A stretch of 22,394 nucleotides of DNA from Pelargonium nanum (taxonomy: Eukaryota > Streptophyta > Magnoliopsida > Geraniales > Geraniaceae): assembly GCA_036897485.1 (NCBI GenBank), contig JAYMTF010001588.1, positions 1 to 22,394 of the forward strand, in the 5' to 3' direction. Shown piece by piece: positions 1 through 12,397 of the stretch. Within the stretch, counting starts at the first letter, position 1. Each line of letters begins with the position of its first letter. Below the pieces are notes generated by a model. The model made no database searches. It saw only the letters and a list, made by a program, of their open reading frames with translations, and was not told the DNA's origin. The position numbers and the translations under genes were made by a program.

Positions 1-631
1 AAAATAAAAAATAAAATAAAATAAAATAACTAACTAAATAATTATAACAGTTCTGCAATGTGGAGATTTTTTTTCTTCCTGAATCCTTAGTTGTTTTTGT
101 GTTCATCTCTTTTGCACAGAATAGTTCTTCCTCCATATCCGACTGTTAGTTATGAAATGAGCCAGCAGGGAAACCTTATTAATTTTTGGTATACACACAC
201 ACACACACACACACACACATATCTATTATCATGTAAACCCTTATGACCGCAATGTTTTGAGTATATTGTCTCAAAATTTCCCAGGTTAGGTATTTTCAAT
301 TGAACCATTTGTAGAATGTGTGCCATAAATGCCCTTTAAAATTAGAACCTCCAAGCTGAATTAAAGCTCTCTTTCAACTAAAGGGGAAGAAAAAGGAAGG
401 TGATAGCAACATTCATCTTTAGGACTATCAGGATGTAGAATTTGTACAATATGATTGAGTTGAAATTGATAGAGATTAGATTTCATTTTAAAGGTTCTAT
501 TTCCTAAAGTTGTCCTCTATAGAGATGTATTTTTGAACCTATAGGCTTTACATTTCTCAAAAGCTTATAATCTTTTTAGTGTTTCTGTTATGCAACTAGT
601 GCTAACTTGAATGTTCTTGTTTCCATTCTAG
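1..631 (+). other. Intron of the coatomer beta' gene (5' part of gene outside window)
   Basis: No exon can be recognised here. The first exon of the gene inside the window opens at 632, after a TAG acceptor, with a Thr codon in mid-protein, so this stretch should be the intron that precedes it. It starts with an AAAAT-type simple repeat (about 1-28) and holds an AC microsatellite. The roughly 47-50 N-terminal residues expected from plant homologues are not encoded here and must lie to the left. Confidence 0.75.
193..218. repeat. (AC)13 microsatellite
   Basis: Thirteen uninterrupted AC dinucleotides lie within the intron upstream of the first visible coatomer exon. This is a simple repeat with no visible role and is likely to be length-polymorphic. 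Confidence 0.95.
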
Positions 632-3600
632 ACCATGGTGAAGTCATTTGAAGTTACTGAGTTACCAGGTAAATGATTATCTACATTTCTTCCTTTTGTT
701 TCATGATTGATGAATTTGTGTCATACATCTTTCTCTTCCATTTTTCATCCTTGTAAGGTTACTACTGTGCTAAAAAATCTTTACTTTTTTTATCTGCAGT
801 TAGATCAGCCAAGTTCATATCACGCAAGCAGTGGGTTGTTGCTGGAGCTGATGACATGTTCATTCGTGTATACAATTACAATACTATGGATAAGGTCAAA
901 GTATTTGAGGCACATACGGATTACATTAGGTGTGTGACTGTTCACCCTACTCTTCCCTGTGTGCTGTCATCATCGGATGACATGCTCATAAAGCTTTGGG
1001 ATTGGGAGAAGGGTTGGGTGTGTACTCAGATATTTGAGGGACATTCCCATTATGTGATGCAAGTGACGTTTAATCCAAAAGATACCAACACTTTTGCAAG
1101 TGCATCTCTTGATCGCACCATAAAGGTAGTACTAAACTTTTTTTGTTGATAACATATTTTGTTGCTTTATGTACTTCATTTAATCAGGTATAACTAATCA
1201 TGCTCAATTTTAATTATTGTATTTTTCTTTTCCAGATTTGGAATCTTGGTTCCCCAGACCCAAATTTTACATTAGATGCCCATCAGAAAGGTGTCAATTG
1301 CGTTGATTACTTTACAGGTGGTGATAAACCTTATCTGATCACTGGTTCAGATGATCACACAGCTAAGGTCTGCTTTCTGTCATTATTTTCTCTGGCCAAA
1401 GGTTCAATTACAATTTAGGAAACTTAAATTTGTTCATGCAAATTTCTTCAAAAGGTGTGGGACTATCAAACCAAAAGTTGTGTCCAGACACTAGAAGGTC
1501 ACACACACAATGTATCTGCAGTATGTTTTCATCCTGAAATTCCTATTATAATTACTGGTTCTGAGGATGGGACAGTTCGTATATGGCATGCAACAACTTA
1601 TAGGTAATGTTGTACACAAACTCTTATGGTATATGCATTGATTTGGACTATGTATTTTGCAGTTTTGAAATTAATGTTAGAATTTAAAATTGTAGTTTCA
1701 GATATAGCCAAAGACTTTGTTACACTTGATCTGCAGCTGACATGAATTTTGATTGAGTAGTTGATGCATAATGGTTTGCGAAGTTTGCAGATGATTTTTT
1801 CAGTTTTAGCTCATATTTTAGTAGACTGAGAAGTTTAGTTGCAACTTATAGTCTTGGGAAAGAATGAGGCCTATTTTACAAATAAATTGGTTGCAACATG
1901 ATAAAAGGTTGTATTTCATTGGAACATTGAAGGTCTAAAGATTGGTCTATTTTCTCATTTGGGACAAAAAGATTGAAGCTTATATTAGAGCACGTTCGAT
2001 TTTTTATCTATTAATGTTTTGGTTATATTTAAGCTTTTCCTCAGTTTGTTTTGTGTACTAAGCCAACATTTTTTGACATCCTGGTCTTCATATGTTTCGG
2101 AACTTGTAATATAATTGTATTGATTATTTAGTGATGATCCTGAATCATCAAACTTCTAACTCAGTATTTCTGATGCGCAGGCTTGAGAACACATTAAATT
2201 ATGGTCTTGAAAGAGTTTGGGCTATTGGGTACATGAAAGGCTCACGCCGGTAAGTGCCGTCCCTTGTCTCCAATTATTATTCTTGTTTTCCCGCAAAGCT
2301 AGTACAGATCTATCTGGGAGTGTCTTCTAATATTTGCTTGCATCCAAAAGCTTGTAACAAATGAAATCTTTTATAAATCACTCCTTTACTCCCACAATTC
2401 ACTCATTGTCTTGAATAGCTTGGCCAAGTTGATGAACTATTATTCACATTATATTGATTATTGTATCTCTTTGTACAGAGTAGTGATTGGTTATGATGAA
2501 GGAACCATTATGGTGAAAATTGGCCGAGAAGTACCTGTAGCTAGTATGGACAACAGTGGAAAAATCATATGGGCTAAGCATAACGAAATTCAAACTGTAA
2601 ACATTAAGAGTGTGGGGGCTGATTACGAGGTTTGAAAGTCTTGCAATTGTTATGCCATTTGTAACTTATTTATTGCTACTGATGACACAGCCCCACCATT
2701 GCTTGGGAAATGTTGCTGTTGATGACACAAGTATTTGCTTCATGCTGTTATTAGGTTACTGATGGAGAAAGATTACCTTTAGCTGTCAAGGAGCTGGGAA
2801 CCTGTGATCTTTATCCTCAAGTGAGTTGATTCTAGTGCTATCTTAAATTTATTGTGTAAGTTATGAAGTAGCTATTTTCCTTGTCATTGAGTTGGGCTAG
2901 CTTAATTCTTTTGTGTTTACATTGTGAAGCAGCTATTTTACTTGTCACTGGAACACATTTATCATGGTAACTAACAGTAACAGATATGTTCTTTGGAAGC
3001 CTACCCGCGTTATCTTCATACATCTCAGCAATTTTTTGGAAGTCCATCAAGCAAACTGCTTGTTTATAAGATTTAATAGACAACATTTGAAGTTTATCTA
3101 ATTATAGTTATGTATATCTTGTATTTTTGACTTATTAATTATATATGTTTATTAATGTTATTTGTTTTCAGAGCTTAAAGCACAACCCCAATGGGAGGTT
3201 TGTTGTTGTGTGTGGAGACGGTGAATTCATTATATATACGGCTCTGGCATGGAGAAATAGATCATTTGGTTCAGCACTAGAATTTGTCTGGTCATCAGAT
3301 GGAGAATACGCTGTTAGAGAAAGCACATCCAAGATTAAAATTTTCAGTAAAAATTTCCAGGTTTGTACATTTAAATATTATTTTCATTTTAGGCCTGTTG
3401 TTTATGTGCTGGAATCCACTAGAGTTTTGACAGAGGTGGCATGTTTCAGGAAAAGAAGAGTGTACGGCCAACCTTTTCTGCTGAGCACATATATGGTGGA
3501 ACTTTATTGGCAATGTGCTCAAATGATTTTATTTGTTTTTATGATTGGGCTGAATGCAGGTTGATCCGCCGTATTGATGTTAATGTGAAAGTAAGTGCTC

Positions 3601-6600
3601 TCATCAAGTTGCTCTGTAATTATCATTTAAATGCTCCTCATCTACACATTTTCCATATTCCATGAATTATTTATTTACTTGTGATCTTTTTGGGAATATT
3701 ACAGAACCTCTATTGGGCTGATAGTGGTGATCTAGTTGCAATTGCCAGTGATACCTCATTCTACATCCTGAAATACAATGTAGGGATTACCATGAAGTTT
3801 TCTTCTCAGTCGTAATTTTTCAGTTTGGCTTCACCTGGTTGACCAGTTATTTTTCTGTGCATACTATGGTGGGATTTGTTTGTAGAATTGAATTTGATTT
3901 TAAACGTGCAGCGCGATGTAGTTTCTTCATTTTTGGATAGCGGAAGACCAGTAGATGAACAAGGTGTGGAGGATGCTTTTGAGCTACTCCATGAAACCAA
4001 TGAACGTGTCAGGACTGGTTTGTGGGTTGGGGATTGTTTCATTTACAACAACTCCTCATGGAGACTTAACTATTGTGTTGGTGGTGAGGTAGGTTGGATG
4101 ATTGAACCTTAATCTGCTTGTGTTGGATGTTTTGATTTTGTTGACTGATTTATTGACATGATGATTTTAGGTAACCACAATGTTCCATTTGGACCGACCT
4201 ATGTACTTGCTGGGGTATCTAGCTAGTCAAAGCCGAGTGTATCTTATAGATAAAGAATTCAAGTAGGTGGCTTTTTGGTTGTTTTTCTTCTCTCTATGGT
4301 TATCATCTTCATCATTAAGCTTTATTTGTTTGGATATGTTTCGCTGTGCAGCGTTATTGGATACACACTACTTCTCAGCTTGATTGAGTACAAGACTCTT
4401 GTGATGCGTGGAGACCTAGAAAGAGCTAGTGAAGTTTTACCTACAATTCCCAAGGAGCACCATAATAGGTATATATAGTCTTTTGATGATTGTTATAATG
4501 ACATATTAGATTTCTCTGTTTGATTTCTATAGCATATGATGTCTCCTAGTCCTCTCTTCCCCTGTAGTTTGTACTGTGCTTAAATTTCACAATTTACTCT
4601 TACATTTCCCCCGTGTATCAACGGCTTTATCCATCTTAATGAAATCCACATGACGTAATCTGCATAGTATTGTATTGGCTTTCGACTATACTTCCATGGA
4701 TCAATACTCAATATATCTTTTGTATATTTGTGTCTCCGTTATTTTACTTAATATACTGTTATTATAATCGTATGATATGCTCTTCAGTTATCTTGTCACT
4801 CATATACTCAAAGATTATATGGGAGCAATGTTTACCTGAAACTTGGGGTTTCTCTTTTTAAAAGTTATTTTTCTATGATATCACGTGTCATTTTCATCTA
4901 TATAAGATGTGAGGTTTGGGTTTCGAAGAGAACCATTGTAATTAATGGGGAATTTGCTCTATTTGCTAGCGTGGCTCGTTTCCTGGAATCACGAGGAATG
5001 ATAGAGGATGCTCTGGAAGTAGCTACAGACCCTGACTATAGATTTGAGCTAGCCATACAGCTTGGTAGATTAGAGGTTGCAAAGGTAGTCATGTGGGTTA
5101 TTTATTTGTTTAGTGGTTGATGTAAATTTTTTGATATAAATTTATGACATGTTCCATTCTATTAAACATAATCTGCCTTATGGAGGTTTAACATTATTAT
5201 TATTATTATTTGAAGGAAATTGCCATAGAAGTACAGAGTGAGTCTAAATGGAAGCAATTGGGTGAATTAGCGATGTCCACTGGAAAGGTGTGTATCACAT
5301 ATATGGATATTCTAGTATCTGAATAAAATATGTACTCCATAGAGAATGACACCTCCAATAGCTTTATTTTTCCATTGTTTCATATTTGAATTGATTAATT
5401 GTCCTGATTATAACTATAAGATTGAAATATAGAATCAGTTTATTTGAGATATGAATACTGTTCTGTTGGTTGCTGTTAATTTCTTTCTTGCTTGGGAATT
5501 ATCTAATTACAGTTGGAAATGGCTGAAGATTGTTTGAAGAATGCAAGCGACTTGAGTGGTTTGTTACTTCTCTATTCATCTTTAGGGGATGCAGAAGGAA
5601 TATCAAATTTGGCATTGCTTGCTAAAGACCAAGGGAAGAACAATGTTGCGTTTCTTTGCTTGTTCATGTTGGGTAAAATGGAAGACTGCCTCCAGCTGTT
5701 GATCGAGAGGTACTTTGTTTTTTATTTTGATTTGAATCAAACGAATTCAAGTTCATGCTATAGTGGAAATTGATATACATGGACATTCTTTATGCAGTAA
5801 CCGGATACCTGAGGCTGCTTTGATGGCACGGTCTTATCTTCCAAGCAAGGTTTCAGAGATAGTTTCAATTTGGAGAAAGGACCTCGTTAAGGTAGCCTTG
5901 TCATTGGTGGTCCATTAATGCTGGTATCTAATATATGTTGGTTTATAATTGTGGCAGGATTAATCTTTCAACATATTTGTATGATATATATGACTAGGAC
6001 TAATTTGCTTCCTTTTGAATTTTGTGAGTAGACGTGAGCAGTAGTTGTGAGAAGTAATTACACATGTCAATCTGTTGGATTTTTTTATAATATATACATA
6101 CATATATATATATATATATATTGTAAAATTTTCGAAGAGTATCTTACTTCACATTCCTCGGAGACATGTTGATTCCATGATTACAGTGGTATACTTCAGA
6201 CACTGCATATTTGTTACCTTTAGGTGCTTTCATTTTGCATTTAAAGAAATAGATCAAAATATTTTTTGTTGGGTTGAAGAGCATATTCATAGAAACTGTT
6301 TACGCATCTGCCTAATATTTTCAAGGGAAAAATATTGTCATTCTGCCTGTAAAGGGTTTACCAAAGATGAGCTGTGGTATTTTCTTCTCAAACATTAGAG
6401 TTCTTTGTTTGCGCCCTAGAATTGAAAGAATCTGTGTAGGTTTTACATTGTCAGTACCTCAATACCATGCATTTTTTCTTAGGGGTTCGAGCAAGGACAT
6501 TCGTGAAATTGTATTCTCTTGTTATAGTGTTGCCATTAGAACCAGGAAACACATAGATTATGAGTTCACCAGATCATCTTTTTGTATATCAGATTCTACT

Positions 6601-7402
6601 TCCTGACAATCATTCCAAGCTGACAAGTCCTCAAATTTATTGAAGTGACACCATGGGTGACTGATGGAATGATGTAATTAGTATATACATATATACATGT
6701 ATATCTTATAATGTACTAGAATCTTTTAAAGTGATAATGTTATCTACAGGTTAATCCAAAAGCTGCTGAATCTTTAGCTGATCCTGAAGATTATCCTAAT
6801 TTGTTTGAAGATTGGCAACTTTCTCTTTCAGTTGAATCTAAAGTTGCTGAGAAAAGGTACCAATTTGGGCATCTCTCTCAGACACTTACATTTGACCTTT
6901 TATGGGCTAGACTTATGTCTTAATTACATTTTGAATCATTTAGATGCTGCAGCATTTATTGATTGCCATCTTTTAATTGCTTTGCAGGGGTGCTTATCCT
7001 CCTGCAGAGGAATATGTCAACCATGCCGATAAAGCGCATATGACCCTTGTGGATGCTTTCAGAAGCATGCATGTAGATGAGGAGGAGCAACTTGAAAATG
7101 GAGAATCGTTTCATGAGGTATATTATGCCATCTGATTTCTTGGATCTTGATTATCTTTTCTCATTGTCTGTTTTGCATATTGGCTTACTTTTCTTTGATT
7201 TATTTTTTTCCTACTTATTTCATGACAATAGGTTGTGGAAAATGATGGAATGGAACACGACGGAGAGGAACAGAATGGAGAAGGTAGTCAAGAGGAGGCG
7301 GTCGTGGTGGATGCGGATTCTACGGACGGAGCTGTACTCGTTAATGGTAACGAGGCTGAAGAAGAGTGGGGTACGAATAATGAAGGAACCCCATCGGCCT
7401 AA
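632..7402 (+). CDS. COPB2: Coatomer subunit beta' (COPI coat, beta'-COP), 5'-partial
   Basis: Beta'-COP is part of the COPI coat on Golgi vesicles. Its WD40 propellers bind dilysine cargo tails for Golgi-to-ER retrieval. Exons: 632-668, 800-1125, 1236-1367, 1455-1603, 2181-2249, 2479-2629, 2755-2820, 3172-3360, 3450-3590, 3705-3779, 3912-4088, 4171-4262, 4352-4468, 4970-5084, 5216-5287, 5513-5709, 5798-5891, 6750-6856, 6988-7117, 7232-7402. All introns are GT-AG, frames join cleanly, and they give 868 residues plus stop, against about 920 for whole plant proteins. The first half has WD40 signatures such as [24 protein letters not shown] and [13 protein letters not shown]. The middle ([36 protein letters not shown]) is the coatomer WD-associated region, followed by an alpha-solenoid ([16 protein letters not shown]) and an acidic tail ending [13 protein letters not shown]. 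The protein is nearly colinear with Arabidopsis beta'-COP from memory. The 5' end is missing because of the window edge. The first ATG (635) is internal, not the start. Confidence 0.96.
5892..6749 (+). other. Longest visible coatomer intron (858 bp)
   Basis: This intron separates the exon ending ...WRKDLVK from the one starting [12 protein letters not shown]. It holds an AT dinucleotide run (6102-6121) and a second AT-rich palindromic patch near 6680-6720. Open frames inside it match nothing I recognise and have no codon-like pattern, so I read it as non-coding. Its size relative to its neighbours suggests old insertions. Confidence 0.7.
6102..6121. repeat. (AT)10 microsatellite in coatomer intron
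   Basis: A 20-base pure alternating AT run within a longer TATA/CATA-rich patch (about 6087-6121). A shorter pure ATT run (5193-5210) lies just before the acceptor of the exon at 5216. Confidence 0.9.
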
Positions 7403-8325
7403 AAGCAATTGGGTGGGCCAGTGAAAATCCAAATTTTGTCTCTGGTGATTAATTGATTCTAAATTGCCATTTTCACAAATTATTGCTGACTTTACTAGAA
7501 GTACTACCACCACTCTATTAGTTGTGATTATGCATTATTTTCTTATTTAACATTAATTTGGCTACTGGTACAATCTAAATGGGCTACACCTTAGAAATTT
7601 GGATTACTAGTTACGGCCTTACGGGTATTGAGTGTCATGGAGGTCTACCTGTTCTCACTACTATTTAATCTGGGTTGAGTGTTTAATGGTTTATGGCTGC
7701 CGAAAACAGTTGTGTTTTGAAGTTATCACAATCATTTAGTGGAATTACGCAAGACTTTTGTTATTTCCATCCTGTCAATCCCTTTCTGCTTAGTTCCGTC
7801 TTATAGCAGCTTTAGTCATAATTTATTTCCCAGATGCCGTGTGTATTTTCTTAAATAGCCAGTTTCGGTTGGGGCTGGTTTATCATGCTTTGATTCTTAC
7901 ATCTCTTTCTGCCTTTCTGCTGGCAGTGATTACACCACATCACTAGGTCCTTTGAAGGCAGTCGGTTCCAGCTGTATAAACTCAGTACTTTAAGGTGAGA
8001 AAAAACCAACTTTTAGATCAATTTGATAGATTTAACCAAGATAGTGTGCATACACACAGTGCTTGTTTTTATTTTATTTGACAATCACTATTGAATTTAG
8101 ATTATGTATCATATTAGTATATGTTTTCAGTTTATAATCAGTTTTAGCAGTTTGTGAAGTGCAAAAATGTTTGGCAGCATTCAATTTTATGGACTGCTAA
8201 ACATGCTGTAATTGTGTGATGAAAAAGTGCCTGAAAATCTGTTGTTTGTCCCCAACTATTGTTGGGTCTGCTGGTTGTGCAAATCTCGACAGATATAAAA
8301 GTATTTCATTTTTGAGTAATTTATA
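7403..8325 (+). other. Coatomer 3'UTR and downstream intergenic DNA
   Basis: The sequence follows the TAA of the coatomer gene. It is T-rich, has no recognisable coding exon, and probably starts with the 3'UTR. The end of the transcript cannot be fixed from sequence alone. A GTGAGA at 7994 could be a splice donor in the 3'UTR, but no partner acceptor is compelling. Confidence 0.5.
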
Positions 8326-8732
8326 CTCCTGCCCCAAAATGAGTGTCATGCTTCTCTTGTTATGTTTCCTTTTTAGAAAATTATGCATGAACTACCAATA
8401 GTGTCCTTGCAATAAGATAGTTAGTATCTCTTGAGTTTGTTACAACACATGTTCATGGGGTTATAAGAGAAAATGTATAAACACTAATTCTTCTTAATTT
8501 TTCTCAAAATAGAAATCAAGTGTTCTTCTTTCTGTTTTGAGAAAAAAGAAGTTAGTGTTGTATATTCATTATTCTATTTCCATGTACATGTGCTGTAACA
8601 AATTTGAGGGATACTAACTAACTTATTACAAGAACACTATTGTAAATCCATGCATACCTAAATTCCTAAAAAGAAAACTTATTTTTGGACAAAAATACAA
8701 ATAACATGACACTTATTTTGAGAGAGATGGAG
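8326..8732. mobile_element. Fold-back MITE, 407 bp, almost entirely inverted repeat
   Basis: The left end CTCCTGCCCCAAAATGAGTG is matched on the other strand at the right end by CTCCATCTCTCTCAAAATAAGTG, both followed by TCATG. The match runs on through the whole element: blocks around 8360-8460 (CTTTTTAGAAAATTATGCATG, AATAGTGTCCTTGCAATAAG, TTTGTTACAACACATG) recur as imperfect reverse complements around 8585-8680. The innermost arm (CTCAAAATAGAA, ending near 8514) pairs with sequence starting near 8530, leaving a loop of only about 15 bases. The CTCC-type ends plus the AGTGTCA motif and the TA-rich flanks (TATA before, CATATA after) resemble Stowaway/mariner-type MITEs, with an imperfect TA target duplication. 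There is no coding capacity. Superfamily is an inference; the hairpin structure is seen directly. Confidence 0.85.
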
Positions 8733-9878
8733 CATATAGTAGTGTAGCTTAGGTATAATGTTGTCATAAATTTTGCACGACGACAAGGAAGGAATATTTG
8801 TAGCAGTTAGCATCTGAAATGGGTCTCTTGTATCTTTTATGTGGTGACCAGGTTTTGTGCTGAAGGGCAGAGAGGAGATTGTAAGGATTGATTGCCTCAG
8901 TTTTCCATGTGGTGGGCTGTGTAGTTCATTGAGTTTTACATGTATGGGGCACATAGTATAAAAAACACAAGGCCAATCTTGTAATTTACATTTTAGCATA
9001 TTCTTTGAAGCTTACCCCTACCCCTTCAACAATTCTTGTGTCATTTTCAATTTAGGGAAGTTTGAGTCAGAAATTCCTCATTTAGGCACGTTTTTTTTTT
9101 TTTTTGGATATGTGCACCTCTTCATTTTCTGCCAATTTTAGACGGACTCTGCACTGTAAACGACTAAACCGTGTCTTCTTGATTCATAAGCTAATATTTT
9201 TTGGATTTTAACTTGAGACTAGTTAGTTGTTTATATTAGAAATAAGATGAGCAATTGCTTTACCCACATTTACTTAATCTCTTCTTTCTTTTTGAATGTC
9301 ACTTTTGCAACGCTTGGATTGTTTTGCATGTGCAGACCACCCAACTGAGTGTCTGTGGGATATGTAATGTATGCAGAATCAAAGTCTGAAAAGTCAGATA
9401 AAATGTTAGTCATATGTTTATTTATATGTTAAATGTATAAATAATTTTTGCAACTATATATTCATATTAATCTTATTCATTCCATTTTTGAACATCAAAT
9501 TATTCAATCTCACTCATTAGGCAAAAGTCAAATGGATAGGAAATGCATTTTTGGACAATAGAGACAATCTCAAATAATTGAATGAGCAATGCTTGGAAAA
9601 TACTTTCTACAAATAAGTTGATGAAGTATAAACTTTATATAAATAGGTCGTGAACATTAATGGTGATAATATTTTCCTGTTAAGACATGTTTACGTGGTA
9701 GTCTAGTAAACAATTTTAATTGACATAGAGAGTGACACAAACTGTTAGCGGAATGAGTGATTTTAAGACATTTACAGTCAATGCTTAATCCAAAGTCTCA
9801 TAAGACCAATTTGAACAAAATTGAGTCTACCGGTAAGTTCATGCACGTCTCATTGAAAATTAATGTACTTTAAAAAGA
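8733..9878. other. Intergenic region, no gene seen
   Basis: AT-rich DNA between the MITE and the NUP50 promoter. It contains a poly-T tract (about 9091-9105) and short degenerate repeats. Open frames on either strand have no recognisable motif. I see no RNA gene and no intact mobile element. Confidence 0.6.
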
Positions 9879-10074
9879 AGCCCATAAGAGTTCTTTTGGG
9901 CCTTTTGTCCAAGGCCCGGTTGGAGGGCCCAACTTGCTTGCTGAATCACTTTCACAACCCATTATTAATTAGCACGTGTCACAAATATCTTTGATCGGCC
10001 ATGGAACTCTCGATAACTTTATTTAGGTTCTGAGGATCTTGTTCTCAATTAATTTCATCTTCCTCATTTAAATA
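9879..10074 (+). promoter_or_regulatory. NUP50 promoter: site II motifs, G-box, TATA-like box
   Basis: Three TCP-binding site II elements (TGGGCY) lie in about 50 bp: AGCCCA at 9879-9884 (reverse), TGGGCC at 9897-9902 and GGCCCA at 9926-9931 (reverse). The middle one sits in a 7-bp inverted repeat, GGGCCTT/AAGGCCC (9898-9917). A CACGTG G-box (9973-9978, in a CACGTGTC context) follows, then a TATA-like TTTAAATA (10067-10074). Site II elements are known to mark promoters of plant growth and housekeeping genes. The location, upstream of a CT-rich leader and in the right orientation, supports assignment to NUP50. Binding itself is inferred. Confidence 0.6.
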
Positions 10075-10099
10075 CCCAAAATCATTACAGAAACCAAAA

Positions 10100-12397
10100 C
10101 AAAAGTAAATACACCGTAAATTCAAATAATAATAAATAAAAAAACTCCAAACCCTTCCTTCTTATTATCTTCGGATCTCTCCTTTTTATCTCTCTCAAAA
10201 GTTTATGTTTCGCTTTTTCTCACTAGGGTTTATATCTCTGCAGCTCCACTTCATTTCCTGGTATGTCCTCGATACCGCCAAATGATTGCTTCTTTTACAT
10301 GTAAATCATTATTACTGTTTTATTTTCTGCTCCTTCATATGTATGATTATGTATATCTCTGTTTGTGCTACGGTTTTTTTGTATGTATATGCGTTTTTGT
10401 TAGAATTTTCTTCATATTGTGAATTTCTTCATTTCTGACGCTATTTTTGAGGATCCGGCTGGGAATTTGTGCGTTAGGGTTTTGCTTAGCTTTTCAACCT
10501 AAGCTTGGTCCCCGATGAAATATGGAGGAGAAGAGGGAAGAGAACATTTGAATCTGATTTTCTTTTGTGGAGTAGTTCTGGGGGTTTGGCTACATTTGAG
10601 AACAAATTTTGGTTTTAGAGGTTGAATTAACAATAAAATAATTTTTTTCATGTTTACTGGTCATTGGATTTTGTTTACATGGGTATGGAAAGAAACTTAA
10701 GTTATTTGTTTATTTTTAGGCACTCCCGTGTATGTTGCTTCAGGGTTTATTAACAAACAAAATTTGCTTAAGATTGTTATTAGTGTAAACTTTTATCATT
10801 AGGATACTTAACTAACTGTCTAACTCTCCTTACTTTGACATGAAACAAAACCTTGGATATTTTGTTAGGTATTGGTGTTGGGGTATCTTGACTTTGATAT
10901 CATCACACATGTAACTAGTATGTTTTTTTTTTGTAACAGCGCATGACATGTATTACTACTGTTCTTTTGACTATACTGTTCTGTTCTGCCTGGTATGCTA
11001 AGAAAAAGTGACATGGTTTTAGTTTGCCGAATGGTCTTGTTGTAACTGAGTCGTAACTAAATTCTTACGCGTTTCTAATCTAGATATCTCATGCAAGGGC
11101 GCTAACTTCCAGTACAAGAGAATCATTTTTTCTATTAGTTTTGTGGGCTAAGTACCTTATTTGTTGTGTGTTCTGAAAAGGCGATTCACATTAAATGGCT
11201 TGTTAATTGTTTGAAGTTAGTTGTATGTTCTGCATATTGCTTGTTGCTTATCATCTACTCCAAGTAGCCTTATCTATTCCAAGATATGTCCAAAGATTAT
11301 GGGGTTATGTTAAGATGCTAGGTTCTCGGGAGTTGGAAACACTAAACTTTGCGTTCTTGAATGTAGTATCACAATCTAGTGATGTGCAGAGTGGAGAATG
11401 TTTTAACGGTTAATAATGCAGTGGCAACGCAGTATAAGATTGTTCAAATCATACTATGATATTACTGTTATTTTGATCCTTTATGTCCTTACCTTATGTT
11501 TCCTTGTTCCTACTGTCAGCATTTCGTTTGTTCTTTTAAGATAATTAAATAGAATTACAAAATTTCGTTTAGGTTATGGCTTCTAGATTGCTTGGATTGG
11601 TTGGAATGAGAATAGAATTTCCATTATTGGGCAAATTTATCTAGATAATTCCATTCACCTGTTTGGAGTTGCCATAAAGTGAAAAATGTTTTCGTTTATG
11701 TTCTCTATCAACGTCGGTCTTTTCCAATTGTTTGCTGTGTCTTTTGCTGGTCTCTGTCAATCCTTTAGAAGAAGAGACAACAAAAACTGAAAAGAGAGTT
11801 TTGAGCGACAAATGGCACTTCAGATGGAGTTTATTCCTATAAACAATGGATCCAAACATGATAATTGAGTTAAATTTAATTGCTTCAGATCTTAAATAAC
11901 TTGAAAGAATGGTGATTATTGATATAGTTTGGAGTTTTAGACATCATCTGTGTTTACAGATCGATATGGATAGTGGTATTGTTATCTTTGCATGAAGTGC
12001 ATATGTGTGAACAAGAGAGACTGGTGGTATCTTTTATCACCGGTGGTAAAGCATGATATTAGCTGTTACTAAAGCACACAGCTGTTAGATTTTAAATTTT
12101 CAGTGGTTCAGTTGATTTTATGTGCGTATTAGACTCTGAACTTCACCATGAAGCTGAATAGTTATGGCTTTGCGTTAGTATTAAGAAACTACTCTATAAT
12201 GATTTGTACGTTCTGGGGTTGAGATTGCATTAAGTTGTAACTTTTGCCAATGTTTGCTTCACTGTTTGCCTGGTTCAAGGAGACATCTGTTATTAATAGA
12301 TGAGTTTATTTTATAAATAACTTGGGACATAATTTTCTGATGATGTGCAGAAACCCATCTGAGTTCTCAAGGTTTTTTGTTGTTGAATCTTTAATCC
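10100..12397 (+). other. NUP50 5'UTR with a 2.1-kb leader intron
   Basis: A CT-rich leader (about 10150-10260) ends at TTTCCTG with a GTATGT donor at 10261. A matching acceptor, TGATGTGCAG, ends at 12350, 47 bases before the NUP50 start codon. The intron would be 10261-12350. It is T-rich and has no recognisable exon. Telo-box sequences (TAGGGTTT) occur in the leader exon (10224-10231) and near the start of the intron (10475-10482). Such 5'-proximal leader introns often raise expression in plants. The transcription start is estimated from the TATA-like box, not seen. Confidence 0.6.

Noticed and set aside
632-640. Coatomer gene starting at the ATG at 635
   Set aside because: The ATG follows a splice acceptor and encodes an internal Met ([10 protein letters not shown]) in the homologues; the true start is outside the window.
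6075-6398. 107-codon plus-strand open frame in the large coatomer intron
   Set aside because: It begins in a TA microsatellite, has no known motif, and lies between two exons that join in frame without it.
8679-8999. 106-codon minus-strand open frame
   Set aside because: It runs into the MITE arm and shows no homology that I recognise; chance frame.
11207-11413. Small open frame in the NUP50 leader intron
   Set aside because: No recognisable domain, no good start context, and the surrounding sequence is T-rich intron.
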